From positions 1 through 64,000 of the forward strand of contig CACYSD010000008.1 of NCBI GenBank assembly GCA_902776985.1: a stretch of DNA of 64,000 bases, given 5' to 3'. The DNA is from UBA3839 sp902776985 (GTDB taxonomy: Bacteria; Bacteroidota; Bacteroidia; Bacteroidales; Bacteroidaceae). Positions 7,606 through 16,776 of the stretch are shown here, piece after piece (the first letter of the stretch is position 1; every line of letters starts with the position of its first letter). The notes beneath the pieces are model-generated. The model did no database searches. It had not been told where the DNA came from and saw only the letters and a list, made by a program, of their open reading frames with translations. A program made the translations under genes and the position numbers.

Positions 7606-9972
7606 ATGAACAAAAGATTTTTTGCAGTATTAGCTGCAGTAATGATTTCAATGATGGCTTTTGCAAAGTCACATGATTTGAGCGGAAAGGTAATAGACGC
7701 AAACGGCGAACCTCTTCCTTATGTAAATGTAGTGCTTTTCTCTCTGCCTGATACTACTTTCATTCAGGGAGCAGTGACCGATGAACAGGGTTTGTTCCAT
7801 ATAGTAACAGATAAGAATGAAGGAATCCTTCGACTTACAAGCATTGGTTATGAAACTATCTACCTGCCTGTCAAGACTACAACCGGAATCTCCATTCAGA
7901 TGAATGAGGATGCACGTCTGCTTGGCGAAGTCGTAGTAAAAAGTTCTCTCCCCAGAACTCAAGTCAAGGGCGACGCTATGCGTACAACCGTAGATGGCAC
8001 CATCCTTGAAAAGGCAGGAACAGCATCCGATGCATTGTCGAAGATACCGTTCCTCGAGGCAGAACGCGACGGAGAAGTGAAAGTGCTCGGTCGTGGCGAT
8101 GCAGAAATCTACATCAATGGCCGACGTGTGCTCGACGTGAAGGAACTCTCTCGTCTGCGTTCCGACCAGATTCAGTATGTCGATGTTGTTCAGAATCCTG
8201 GCGCACGCTATGCGGCTTCAACCAAAGCCGTTGTTCGCATCCAGCTCAAGAAGGCTCAGGGCGAGGGTGTCAGTTTCCAGGACTATGCTTCCGACATTTA
8301 TCAGTATGGCAATACATTCCACAATGACTTCTCGGTTAACTATCGCACAGGCGGACTTGACCTCACTGCTTCTATGTGGGCTGGACGCTACGGACATTCC
8401 AAGTCTCTACAGGAAAACAACATTGTTTATTATGTGGGTCCAGACCGCTATGAAGGACGTAGCACACAAGACTCCAAGTTTGTATGGAAAGGTTGGTCTC
8501 CTCAGTTGCAGGTAAACTACATGGTTGACGAGAATCACAGCTTCGGTGCGTTCTATAAGTACGACCGCCACCCCAGTACCAACTGGCACAGCAAGTTCCT
8601 GACCGACAACTATGAGAATGATGAATTTACCGAACATTCAGAGAGCAATATCTGGCAGGATGAGCAATTCCGTAAGCACATCTTCAATGCCTACTACAAC
8701 GGCAAATTTGGAGATTTGAGCATTGACTTCAATGTTGACGGACTCTTCGACGAAACCAAGACCCCTGGAAATACATATGAGCAGACCACATCTCAGGATG
8801 CAACCGTAAGTCCGTCGAATCGTTCCATTGAGAGTGAGACAAACAGCAGCAATAACTTCTGGGCATCGAAACTCATCGTCAGCTATCCCGTTTGGAAAGG
8901 TAATCTCTCTGTGGGAGGCGAGTATTCCTACAACCACCGCACAGACGCCTATACCTTTACGGCAACAGAGGCTGTACCTGTGAAGACCACCGACACGGAG
9001 ATCAATGAGAAGTCTGCAGCTGCATTCGCTGAATACGGCAGAGCGTTCGGACGCGTCTATGCACAGTTGGGACTCCGTTACGAGCACCTCACCAACGATT
9101 ATTTCAATTTCGGTCAGCGTCAGGATGAGTCATGCCGCGACTACGGTGACTTCTTCCCTACGGCCGTAATCTCAGCACCAGTTGGTCAGGTACAGATGTC
9201 GCTCTCTTACCGTCGCGATATCAGTCGCCCGAACTACAGCAACCTCACCAGCAGTGCAGTGTACATCAACAGATATACTTACCAGAGTGGTAATCCTTAT
9301 CTGAAACCGACCTACACCCATAGCCTAGTGTTCAATGCTGCATACAAGTGGACAAACCTCTCTGTAAACTTCTCACGTGCAAAAGATTCTGAAACAATGT
9401 CTACCGAGCCATATCCTGGTTCAGAAGACCCACTCGTAAGCCTTGTGCGCCCGATAAATAGCAAGGAACAGTACAACCAATGCAGTATCAATGCTGTTGC
9501 ACGTCCTGTAATCGGCTGCTGGCATCCGTCTTGGAGCGTGTTTACAGTGTTCCAGAACTATAAGACTCCAACAGCAAAAGGAACAACCCTCACGCTCAAC
9601 CGTCCTATAGTGTCGCTGACATGGAAGAACGACATTGAACTGCCACACTCGTTCCGTTTGAACGCATCAATGAGCTGGATGTCACGCGGCGACTACGACA
9701 ACTTCCGTATTACTAAGTCCCGTTTCAACACTTCTCTTGGAGTGCAGCGTGACTTCAATCTCCGCAGCCTTGGTTCACTCACCATTGATGCCCGTTGCTA
9801 CGACATCTTCAATAGCAACGAGTCGGAGTCAACAATCTTCGGAATGCGCGAAATCACAGCTTATAATCCTGCACGCCGCACCTTCTCGTTAGACCTTACC
9901 TGGAAGTTCAACGAAGCTCGCAGCAAATACCGTGGTTCCGGCGCCGGAGAAAAACAGAAGGCACGTATGTAA
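7606..9972 (+). CDS. TonB-dependent-receptor-like outer membrane beta-barrel protein
   Basis: About 788 residues starting at the second of two adjacent ATGs (7603/7606), with signal peptide MNKRFFAVLAAVMISMMAFA. Residues ~25-105 form a carboxypeptidase-regulatory-like domain (DLSGKVIDANGEPLPYVNVV). A plug-like segment follows (DALSKIPFLEAERDGEVKVL, EIYINGRRVLD), and then a long beta-barrel rich in alternating aromatic strands. This matches the outer-membrane beta-barrel family related to TonB receptors rather than a classical SusC, and no SusD is beside it. It probably imports or binds a ligand at the outer membrane; the ligand is unknown. The last strand ends in a terminal RM rather than the usual aromatic residue. 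Confidence 0.85.
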   Translation: MNKRFFAVLAAVMISMMAFAKSHDLSGKVIDANGEPLPYVNVVLFSLPDTTFIQGAVTDEQGLFHIVTDKNEGILRLTSIGYETIYLPVKTTTGISIQMNEDARLLGEVVVKSSLPRTQVKGDAMRTTVDGTILEKAGTASDALSKIPFLEAERDGEVKVLGRGDAEIYINGRRVLDVKELSRLRSDQIQYVDVVQNPGARYAASTKAVVRIQLKKAQGEGVSFQDYASDIYQYGNTFHNDFSVNYRTGGLDLTASMWAGRYGHSKSLQENNIVYYVGPDRYEGRSTQDSKFVWKGWSPQLQVNYMVDENHSFGAFYKYDRHPSTNWHSKFLTDNYENDEFTEHSESNIWQDEQFRKHIFNAYYNGKFGDLSIDFNVDGLFDETKTPGNTYEQTTSQDATVSPSNRSIESETNSSNNFWASKLIVSYPVWKGNLSVGGEYSYNHRTDAYTFTATEAVPVKTTDTEINEKSAAAFAEYGRAFGRVYAQLGLRYEHLTNDYFNFGQRQDESCRDYGDFFPTAVISAPVGQVQMSLSYRRDISRPNYSNLTSSAVYINRYTYQSGNPYLKPTYTHSLVFNAAYKWTNLSVNFSRAKDSETMSTEPYPGSEDPLVSLVRPINSKEQYNQCSINAVARPVIGCWHPSWSVFTVFQNYKTPTAKGTTLTLNRPIVSLTWKNDIELPHSFRLNASMSWMSRGDYDNFRITKSRFNTSLGVQRDFNLRSLGSLTIDARCYDIFNSNESESTIFGMREITAYNPARRTFSLDLTWKFNEARSKYRGSGAGEKQKARM

Positions 9973-9978
9973 TAATGA

Positions 9979-10617
9979 CTATTTCTTAAAACGCTGAACT
10001 TCTTCAATCAACCGCTCCATGTTGTCCTGCATCGCCTTGGGATAAATCAAGGCAAGTACGGCAGCATGGGGCACTTCGTCTTCTACAATGACTCGTTTGA
10101 GGTAGAAGATACGTCCGTCAGCAATATATCCTGAGAAAATGCCCTTCTTTTCTGCAGAATACGTCACTTCACGAATCTCCGTCTCCGGTGCTATCCTGCA
10201 ACCTGCAACAGGGAAGTTCTCAGTAAATGTAGCCCAGTTTCCTGCAAAGAAATAGCTCAGTTGTGCAGACCTCCATGTATAACACTCGAACGTGGTTGGA
10301 ACTTCCCCGTCGAATGTTTCTGACTTCACCATGAAATCAGGATATTTAAATCCATAACCACTGTCCAGCCAATCAGCATCCCTGAGAATGGATGCAAAAG
10401 TAACTTTGTCTGTACCGCCTTTCAGATTCTCTCCTTTGTCATTTATATCGGCTTCATTCTCATCGACAAAGAGTTCCTCACCTTCGTCAAAGTCGCTGTC
10501 ATCATTTTCTTCTACAACTACATTGTTGCCACCATCCTTTTGCTCTCCCTGTTTTGAGTTGCAAGAAACCAAGAATAAAGTGCATACCATGCACACTTGA
10601 TAAAAAATAGTTCTCAT
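9979..10617 (-). CDS. Predicted lipoprotein of unknown function
   Basis: 212 residues with a lipoprotein signal (lipobox LVSC at residues 16-19), followed by an acidic low-complexity linker (EENDDSDFDEGEELFVDENE, about residues 37-56). The C-terminal ~130 residues look like one mixed alpha/beta domain with no catalytic motif I recognise. It is expected to be anchored in a membrane facing the periplasm or surface. It is convergent with the barrel gene (6 bp between stops). Confidence 0.7.
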   Translation of the reverse strand: MRTIFYQVCMVCTLFLVSCNSKQGEQKDGGNNVVVEENDDSDFDEGEELFVDENEADINDKGENLKGGTDKVTFASILRDADWLDSGYGFKYPDFMVKSETFDGEVPTTFECYTWRSAQLSYFFAGNWATFTENFPVAGCRIAPETEIREVTYSAEKKGIFSGYIADGRIFYLKRVIVEDEVPHAAVLALIYPKAMQDNMERLIEEVQRFKK

Positions 10618-10688
10618 CTTATTATTAGTTTTTAAGTCTCATCAATCCTGTAAGGAATAAGTAATAGTTCTCTGTTCCTTTGACTTTG

Positions 10689-10696
10689 CAAATTTA
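10689..10696 (-). promoter_or_regulatory. -7 box (TAAATTTG) of the lipoprotein gene
   Basis: Leftward TAAATTTG lies about 70 bp upstream of the lipoprotein start. The -33 element is unclear. Confidence 0.5.
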
Positions 10697-11114
10697 TATA
10701 AAAAATCCATAAATTTCCGTCACCATTTCTTATTTAGAATCATTATAAATTAGCAAAAAGGTGATTTTTAACACTAATAGACCCTCTCTAACTCCCCCAA
10801 GGGGGAGGATAAATCCATCCGGATGGTAATTCTTCACTCTTCATTCTTCATTCTTCATTTAAAAGGGGGGGGGAGGCTGTTTTGTTTGTTTCTTGCCAAC
10901 TTTGGTTGCAACTTGCGAACCAAAACTCGCAAGCACTGAGCAAAGTGTCAAAATTGCCGCTTCCGTTTTTCTCTAAAACTTAAGTCTTTTTTATTTTAGA
11001 CTTAACTTCCGTTGCAACAAAACTTAACTTTGACATTTTGCAAAGTTAACTTTCGTCGGAAAAAGAGTTCGCCAGAGTTTCAACTCCGGCGAACTATCAT
11101 TTTGACAAAAAGAC

Positions 11115-11159
11115 AAAAAAAGAAAGGATGCATATCCGCTGTCCGAATATGCATCCTTT
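11115..11159 (-). terminator. Terminator-shaped hairpin just after the leftward promoter
   Basis: Read leftwards, a 13-bp stem (AAAGGATGCATAT pairing with 11123-11135, loop ~11 nt) is followed by C and seven T residues. It begins about 12 bp after the -7 box, so the transcript would be only ~50-60 nt if it stops here. The same arrangement exists in copy 2. Confidence 0.55.
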
Positions 11160-11170
11160 CTCTGCTAATG

Positions 11171-11202
11171 CAAAGATAATACATTTTTCCTCGAAATGCA
11201 AA
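11171..11202 (-). promoter_or_regulatory. Leftward promoter inside repeat copy 1
   Basis: Read leftwards: TTTG (11202-11199), 20 nt, TATCTTTG (11178-11171). The other copy has TTTG, 20 nt, TATATTTG, so the two variable positions differ while the consensus bases and spacing are kept. It would drive a transcript into the repeat element. Confidence 0.6.
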
Positions 11203-11357
11203 TGTTAAATCCTGAATTAACAGTTATCAACAAAATACAATATATTGATTTTCAACAAACTGAGAATTGTTAAAAATCAATCCATAACTGCAAATCGCAC
11301 AAATGTGAATGCAGCGATTTAGGATACCAAATAATTGGAGTCTAATGTATAGCAACA

Positions 11358-11411
11358 AAGCCCTCCAGATCAGCATAAGAACATGACTGAACAGGAGGGC
11401 TTGTTTTGTGT
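11358..11411 (+). terminator. Hairpin with GC-rich stem in the leader region before GH127
   Basis: AAGCCCTCC (11358-11366) pairs with GGAGGGCTT (11394-11402), with an internal TCAG/CTGA pairing, followed by GTTTTGTGTT. It resembles a weak terminator or attenuator. The GH127 promoter lies after it, so it would end transcripts arriving from the left. The rest of 11229-11452 shows only an AAATCGC/GCGATTT inverted repeat near 11294-11324. Confidence 0.5.
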
Positions 11412-11452
11412 TATTCTTAACGTTGCAATTTATGACTTTTCAATTCGTGCAA

Positions 11453-11484
11453 TTTGGTAGGTTGGTTGGAATGTGTTAACTTTG
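11453..11484 (+). promoter_or_regulatory. Promoter of the GH127 gene cluster
   Basis: TTTG (11453-11456), 20 nt, TAACTTTG (11477-11484); the start codon is 29 bp downstream. It probably drives the same-strand run of genes to 22045. Confidence 0.75.
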
Positions 11485-11513
11485 CAGAGCTAACATAGAT
11501 AACAACTAACTAT

Positions 11514-14495
11514 ATGCATTATTCTATCAAACTAAGAACAAGGGCTGTGGCTGTTTGCACCATGATGGTGGTGGCAATCGGCTATGCCGGTGAACGACCT
11601 ATCAAGGCGGTAGAGACAATCAATGTGGAAACGGAAGTGGGTACTGCTCCCCTGCTGCCTTTCCATGTGTGGGTGACATACGAGGACGGAAAGGGTGAAT
11701 GGAGACAGGTGCGCTGGACCAACAGCGCTCTGGCTACTGAACAGAAACAGGCTAACGCTGATGAAACTCCCGTCGGAACAACCTATCAGGTGCGCGGCTA
11801 CATCACGGGCGACAACACTACAAAATATGGCTACCCCATAGTGGCGAATGTTAAGGTAAAGACCCCCCTTGTGACCACCGTCGCTAAAGCTCCCCAAAAG
11901 CTTGAACGCGAACGCGCTTTTGCCCCCCAAGGAGGGAAGATGGTGGAACCTCTCCCCCTGAACAAGGTGCAGATAACGGGTGATAATCGGTTGACACATA
12001 ACATGGACCTTGACATCGATAACCTGCTGTCGCTCGATGTGAAGCAGCAGCTGTATAACTACCGCGACACCTACGGTCTCAGCACCGAGGGCTACCCTGT
12101 GGCTGACGGATGGGATTCGCCTACTACTAAACTCAAGGGACATGGCAGCGGACACTATATGTCGGCAATGGCTTTCGCCTATGCCTGCTGCTCAGATAAA
12201 GGTAAGAAGGCTCAGTTGAAGGCAAATCTGAAACTGATGGTTGACGAACTGCGCCGATGCCAGGAGATGACATTCGTGTACGACGAGAAGCTCGGACGCT
12301 ACTGGGAGGCTCGTGACTTCGCTCCTGAAGACGAGTTGAAGACGATGAAGGGCACATGGGAAGCCTTCAACGAATATAAAAAGGACTACAGAAAGTACGG
12401 CTACGGATACATCAACGCCATTCCTGCTCAGCACTGTGCACTGATTGAGAAATACAGTCCATACAACAACGAACAGGGTGTGTGGGCGCCTTACTACAGT
12501 GTGCACAAGCAGCTGGCTGGTCTGATAGACATTGCCAGCTATGTGGATGACAAGGCTATTGCTGAAAAGGCACTTCTGATTGCCAAGGATATGGGTCTGT
12601 GGGTGTGGAACCGCCTGCATTACCGCACATTCGTAGAGAAAAACGGCAGTCAGGAGGAACGTCGTGCCAGGATGGGCAACCGCTACGAGATGTGGAATAT
12701 GTATATTGCAGGTGAAGTAGGCGGAATGGCTGAATCACTCGCCCGTCTCTCGGAGATGGTGGGTGACAAGGACGAGAAAGCTCACCTGCTGGAGGCTGCC
12801 ACATACTTCGACAGTCCTGCATTCTTCGATCCTCTGGCAAGGAACGTGGATGCCATCCGCACCCGCCATGCCAACCAGCACATACCGATGGTTGTAGGTG
12901 CGCTTCGCATATTCAGGGACAGCGGCAATCCTTATTACTACAATGTGGCTAATAACTTCTGGATGATGATTCAGGGACGTTACCGCTACGCCATGGGTGG
13001 TGTGGGCAACGGAGAGATGTTCCGCCAGCCCTATACCCAGATGCTCTCGATGAACACAAATACCGGTGGCTGGGGACGCGACCGTTTCCCAGAGCCTACC
13101 ATCAACGAGACCTGCTGTGCATACAATCTTGCCAAGTTGTCGAAGGACCTGAACTGCTTCGACCCTGACAATGCCGAGTATATGGACTACTATGAACGCC
13201 TGCTCTATAATCAGATCATAGGTTCGCTGAACAAGCACCAGTACAAGGTGCTGTATCAGTATGCGGTAGGTCTGAACGCTTCGAAGCCCTGGGGTAACGA
13301 GACACCGCAGTCCACCTGCTGCGGCGGAACTGGCGCCGAGAACCATGTGAAGTATCAGGAGGCTGCATACTTCGTTGGCGAGAATACGCTCTACGTGGCT
13401 CTCTACCTCCCGACCATAGCTACTTGGGATGCGAAGAAGGCTGTGATTGAGCAGGAGTGCCTGTGGCCGGCAGAGAAATCCACCATCAGGGTGAAGAAGA
13501 GCAGTGGCAAGTTTGCCATGAAACTGCGTGTGCCTTACTGGGCAACCGAAGGTTTTGAAGTTCGTCTGAATGGAAAGCCTATAGCTGCTTCATGCCGTCC
13601 CTGCTCATACGTGGAGATACCGGAAAGGAAATGGAGCAAGAACGATGTGGTGGAAGTAGTCATGCCTTTCACTAAACATATAGATTTCGGACCCGACAAG
13701 ATGCAGATTGCAGCAACGGGCAAGAACGAGACTCAGACTCAGTTCACTCCTCAGTGGCTGGGCGCACTGATGTACGGTCCGCTGGTGATGGCTACCGACG
13801 GCATCAAGTCGTGGAATGAGGCTGAAGTGGATGTGGAGGCAGACCTAAGCAACGTAACCCTGCTCGGTGCAAGAGAAGGCAAGGGTGCTGACGCCAACTT
13901 GTATTCATTGGTATTTGCCGGACGTACATTCATTCCTGACTATGAGGCAGACCGCCACACTACCCACTATCTGCGCATGAATCTGATTGGTGCTCAATCG
14001 GACACTTCGTTACTGCCTGCCGACATGGTGGCAGAGGACGACGAGGTTGCTACTCTCGATGAGACTCCGCTGCGCGAGGCAATGGCTGTGGCTCGCACTC
14101 GCCGCGATGCACAGATCCGCTGGAACGGCATGGCGGTGAAGGTGCCTGAATATGCTCCTTGGGCAAAGCATGGATTTGCTCGGATGATGGCTGAATACGA
14201 CAAGGCGCAGCGTGTGTTCGACAACTTTGAACGTACTCAGGACGACATAGACCGTCAGGCTGCAGCCCTGAATGCTGCCATCAACACCATGCGCCCGGGC
14301 AACCTGCCCGAACTGGAGGATATGGATGACCTCCTGCCTCTGCTCGACAAGGCGAAGGCTGTAAAGAATCCTTCTAAGGCTGTGCGTGAAGCCGTTGAAT
14401 ATGCGGAGATGGTGGTGAAGTACGTGAGCGACGGCTCCGGAACTATGGATATGATTACAAGGGCTACAGAACAGCTGAAGAAAAGCCTTCCTTAA
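11514..14495 (+). CDS. GH127 (DUF1680) beta-L-arabinofuranosidase-like glycoside hydrolase
   Basis: 993 residues with an N-terminal signal-like segment and an Ig-like group-4 domain (about 30-120). The large central domain is of the DUF1680 alpha/alpha-barrel type. It keeps the metal-binding and catalytic signature of GH127: Glu-x-Cys in NETCCAYNLAKL and the Cys-Cys pair in QSTCCGGTGAEN. Known members cleave beta-L-arabinofuranosides, including those of arabinans, glycoproteins and rhamnogalacturonan II; the related family GH146 has the same cysteines and cannot be excluded. The C-terminal ~150 residues after the usual domain are helical. It is first in a cluster with GH35, GH2 and CE12 genes (39-bp gap to the next), consistent with pectin breakdown. 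Confidence 0.86.
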   Translation: MHYSIKLRTRAVAVCTMMVVAIGYAGERPIKAVETINVETEVGTAPLLPFHVWVTYEDGKGEWRQVRWTNSALATEQKQANADETPVGTTYQVRGYITGDNTTKYGYPIVANVKVKTPLVTTVAKAPQKLERERAFAPQGGKMVEPLPLNKVQITGDNRLTHNMDLDIDNLLSLDVKQQLYNYRDTYGLSTEGYPVADGWDSPTTKLKGHGSGHYMSAMAFAYACCSDKGKKAQLKANLKLMVDELRRCQEMTFVYDEKLGRYWEARDFAPEDELKTMKGTWEAFNEYKKDYRKYGYGYINAIPAQHCALIEKYSPYNNEQGVWAPYYSVHKQLAGLIDIASYVDDKAIAEKALLIAKDMGLWVWNRLHYRTFVEKNGSQEERRARMGNRYEMWNMYIAGEVGGMAESLARLSEMVGDKDEKAHLLEAATYFDSPAFFDPLARNVDAIRTRHANQHIPMVVGALRIFRDSGNPYYYNVANNFWMMIQGRYRYAMGGVGNGEMFRQPYTQMLSMNTNTGGWGRDRFPEPTINETCCAYNLAKLSKDLNCFDPDNAEYMDYYERLLYNQIIGSLNKHQYKVLYQYAVGLNASKPWGNETPQSTCCGGTGAENHVKYQEAAYFVGENTLYVALYLPTIATWDAKKAVIEQECLWPAEKSTIRVKKSSGKFAMKLRVPYWATEGFEVRLNGKPIAASCRPCSYVEIPERKWSKNDVVEVVMPFTKHIDFGPDKMQIAATGKNETQTQFTPQWLGALMYGPLVMATDGIKSWNEAEVDVEADLSNVTLLGAREGKGADANLYSLVFAGRTFIPDYEADRHTTHYLRMNLIGAQSDTSLLPADMVAEDDEVATLDETPLREAMAVARTRRDAQIRWNGMAVKVPEYAPWAKHGFARMMAEYDKAQRVFDNFERTQDDIDRQAAALNAAINTMRPGNLPELEDMDDLLPLLDKAKAVKNPSKAVREAVEYAEMVVKYVSDGSGTMDMITRATEQLKKSLP

Positions 14496-14534
14496 GTGAA
14501 GACTTTTTCGAATTATGAATTATAAATTACTCCC

Positions 14535-16586
14535 ATGAAACTATTTCTATCAATCATATTATTTTTGTTCGCTTTGCAGTCTCAAGCGCAGAAGTTCGGC
14601 TCAAAAGTTACTTGGGATGAACACAGTCTGATGTTCGACGGAAAGAGGGTGGTGCCTGTGATGGGTGAAATCCACTATTCTCGTGTTCCTGAAGATGAAT
14701 GGGCTGCAGAAGTCAGGAAGATGAAAGAAGGCGGAGTGACCGTCATTGCCACATACGTGTTCTGGAATCATATTGAAGAACAGGAAGGTGTGTATGACTG
14801 GAGCGGACAGCGAAACCTGCGCCGGTTTATCGAGATATGCAAGGAAGAAGGTATGCCTGTTGTGTTGCGTGTAGGTCCTTTCTGCCATGGTGAAGTGCGC
14901 TGCGGAGGCATCCCCGACTGGGTGATAGACTCTGGATGCAAAACCCGTAGCCAAGATGCACGGTTCATGGCTTATGCAGAACGTCTGTACAGACAGATAT
15001 TCACACAGGTTCAAGGTCTGCAATGGAAAGACGGCGGTCCGCTGCTGGCTTGCCAGTTCGACAACGAATACAGAGGAAGTGGTGATTATCTCATGGCGCT
15101 GAAGAAGATTGCCTTGAACATAGGCTTCGACCTGCCTTTCTATACCCGCACAGGATGGCCTGAACTCTCAAAACCAGTGCCATTCGGAGAGATGCTGCCT
15201 CTCTATGGCGACTATGCCGACGGATTCTGGGACAGAAGCATCAAGGAAGGCTCAGGAAATTATTGGCAGGCTTTCCACTTCAAACAGTTTCGTGTCTCCA
15301 CAGCAATTGCAAGCGAACAACTTAACTACAGTACAGAGAACAAACCGCAGAAGGGTGACGAAAATTATCCCTATTTCACCTGTGAACTGGGTGGCGGAAT
15401 GATGACCAGCTATCATCGCCGTGTGTATCTCTATCCGGAAGATGCCTATTCCATGGCACTCGTGAAACTCGGTAGCGGAAGCAACCTCCTGGGCTATTAT
15501 ATGTATCACGGCGGTACCAATCCCGAAGGCAAGCTCACCTACCTGAACGAGATACAGGACACAAAGGCTACCAACTACAACGACCTGCCTGTGAAAACCT
15601 ACGATTTCCAGGCACCTATCGGAGAGTTCGGACAGACAAATCCGCATTACTACACACTGCGCAAACTCCACCTCTTTATGCACGACTTCGGAGAAATGCT
15701 CGCTCCGATGGATGCACATTTTCCTACGGCAGATAAACCTCAGAAGCAGGGAGATGACTCATACTTGCGCTGGAGCTATCGCAGCTTGAATGAAGAGAAG
15801 GGCAGTGCGGCATTTGTGTTTGTGAACAACTATGCACGATTCGAGAATCTCAAGGCGAAGGACAATGTGAGGTTTGATGTTGTGGGAACACAATTTCCTC
15901 AGAAAGCGATGACAGTTCCTGCTGGATGCATGGCTGTGTTACCTGTGAATATAAAATTGGGCGATATCACCATTGACTATGCCACAGCACAACTCATTGC
16001 CAACCGTGACGGCAAAATCTATATGGCAAAGATTGACGGTGTGCCTGCCGAACTGAAGGTTAACGGACGGGTGATGAAGAATGTCAAGCCACAGGGTACA
16101 AAGAAAGCTGTGTACAAGAACATCTATCTGCTCTCTGAAGACGAGGCTTCGCATCTCTTCCTGCCTCAAACCGAAGCAACAACTGGTGTGAAGTACGAAG
16201 TAGGCTGTACGAAAATCAAAACCGCTGGCGCACCTCGCAAAATAAGCATCGGAGTTAATCATGTGGCAGAGGAACCAGTAGATGAAGATTTCGAGACAGC
16301 TGCAATATACAGAATCACCATTCCTGCCAACTCCAAGACAGATGGTAATAATATTATATGTATCAACTACCAGGGTGACTGTGCCCGTCTCTATGCCAAT
16401 GGCCGTCTGATAGAAGACAATTTCTACAACGGACGCCCCATGCTCTACGGACTGTGGCGACTGCCCGACGGGTGCAACGACCTCGAACTGCGCATTCTTC
16501 CCATGCAGAAAGACATGCCGGTGTACTTCCCTCGTGAGGCAGACACAACACCCGGGGAAAAGGTCGTTGACATAAGCATATTTTAA
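14535..16586 (+). CDS. GH35 beta-galactosidase
   Basis: 683 residues, signal peptide ending at SQAQ. The GH35 TIM barrel is clear: VPVMGEIHYSRVPEDEWAAE, ATYVFWNHIEEQEG, LRVGPFCHGEVRCGGIPDW, and the acid/base motif GGPLLACQFDNEY. In this motif the catalytic Glu is kept but the preceding Glu of the usual ENEY is Asp. The nucleophile region is YFTCELGGGM. The C-terminal ~250 residues are beta-sandwich-like. It should release terminal beta-galactose from oligosaccharides such as pectic galactan side chains in the periplasm. It follows GH127 and precedes GH2 on the same strand. Confidence 0.9.
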   Translation: MKLFLSIILFLFALQSQAQKFGSKVTWDEHSLMFDGKRVVPVMGEIHYSRVPEDEWAAEVRKMKEGGVTVIATYVFWNHIEEQEGVYDWSGQRNLRRFIEICKEEGMPVVLRVGPFCHGEVRCGGIPDWVIDSGCKTRSQDARFMAYAERLYRQIFTQVQGLQWKDGGPLLACQFDNEYRGSGDYLMALKKIALNIGFDLPFYTRTGWPELSKPVPFGEMLPLYGDYADGFWDRSIKEGSGNYWQAFHFKQFRVSTAIASEQLNYSTENKPQKGDENYPYFTCELGGGMMTSYHRRVYLYPEDAYSMALVKLGSGSNLLGYYMYHGGTNPEGKLTYLNEIQDTKATNYNDLPVKTYDFQAPIGEFGQTNPHYYTLRKLHLFMHDFGEMLAPMDAHFPTADKPQKQGDDSYLRWSYRSLNEEKGSAAFVFVNNYARFENLKAKDNVRFDVVGTQFPQKAMTVPAGCMAVLPVNIKLGDITIDYATAQLIANRDGKIYMAKIDGVPAELKVNGRVMKNVKPQGTKKAVYKNIYLLSEDEASHLFLPQTEATTGVKYEVGCTKIKTAGAPRKISIGVNHVAEEPVDEDFETAAIYRITIPANSKTDGNNIICINYQGDCARLYANGRLIEDNFYNGRPMLYGLWRLPDGCNDLELRILPMQKDMPVYFPREADTTPGEKVVDISIF

Positions 16587-16612
16587 GGTGTCGTCGATGA
16601 TTGAGTTCTTAT

Positions 16613-16693
16613 GTTTTGGATACAAAATCATCGCAAAATAAATCACAAAATCGATTTTGTGAACGATTCTTGTGGAAATTTTGCGTCCAAAAC
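16613..16693. promoter_or_regulatory. Nested palindrome between GH35 and GH2 genes
   Basis: Three concentric pairings are seen: GTTTTGGA (16613-16620) with TCCAAAAC (16686-16693), GCAAAAT (16633-16639) with ATTTTGC (16678-16684), and a perfect 18-bp centre CACAAAATCGATTTTGTG (16644-16661). It lies in the only long gap (190 bp) of the cluster and may be an operator or a processing or attenuation hairpin. Confidence 0.6.
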
Positions 16694-16776
16694 CCTCATC
16701 TGGATGGTGCCCATTAACTTATAATTTATAAATAATAATTTTCATTTGTCTTTACTTCACCATTCATATGAACTAA

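Larger units (their letters stand above)
10729..11228. repeat. ~500-bp non-coding repeat element, copy 1
   Basis: This stretch matches 38529-39026 over its full length by eye, with long near-identical blocks and a few variable patches. It contains in order: a GC-rich hairpin (ACTCCCCCAAGGGGGAGG), the palindrome CCATCCGGATGG, a TTCATTCTTCATTC tract, a CTTGCGA/TCGCAAG hairpin, a TTAACTTTG/CAAAGTTAA hairpin, a TTCGCCAGAG/CTCCGGCGAA hairpin and an AAAGGATGCATAT/ATATGCATCCTTT hairpin. No open frame is conserved between the copies. Both copies lie upstream of a rightward outer-membrane or secreted protein gene. Confidence 0.85.

Noticed and set aside
10729..11228. Insertion sequence or decayed transposase
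   Set aside because: No transposase-like frame or terminal inverted repeats were found in either copy; conserved parts are hairpins and a promoter.
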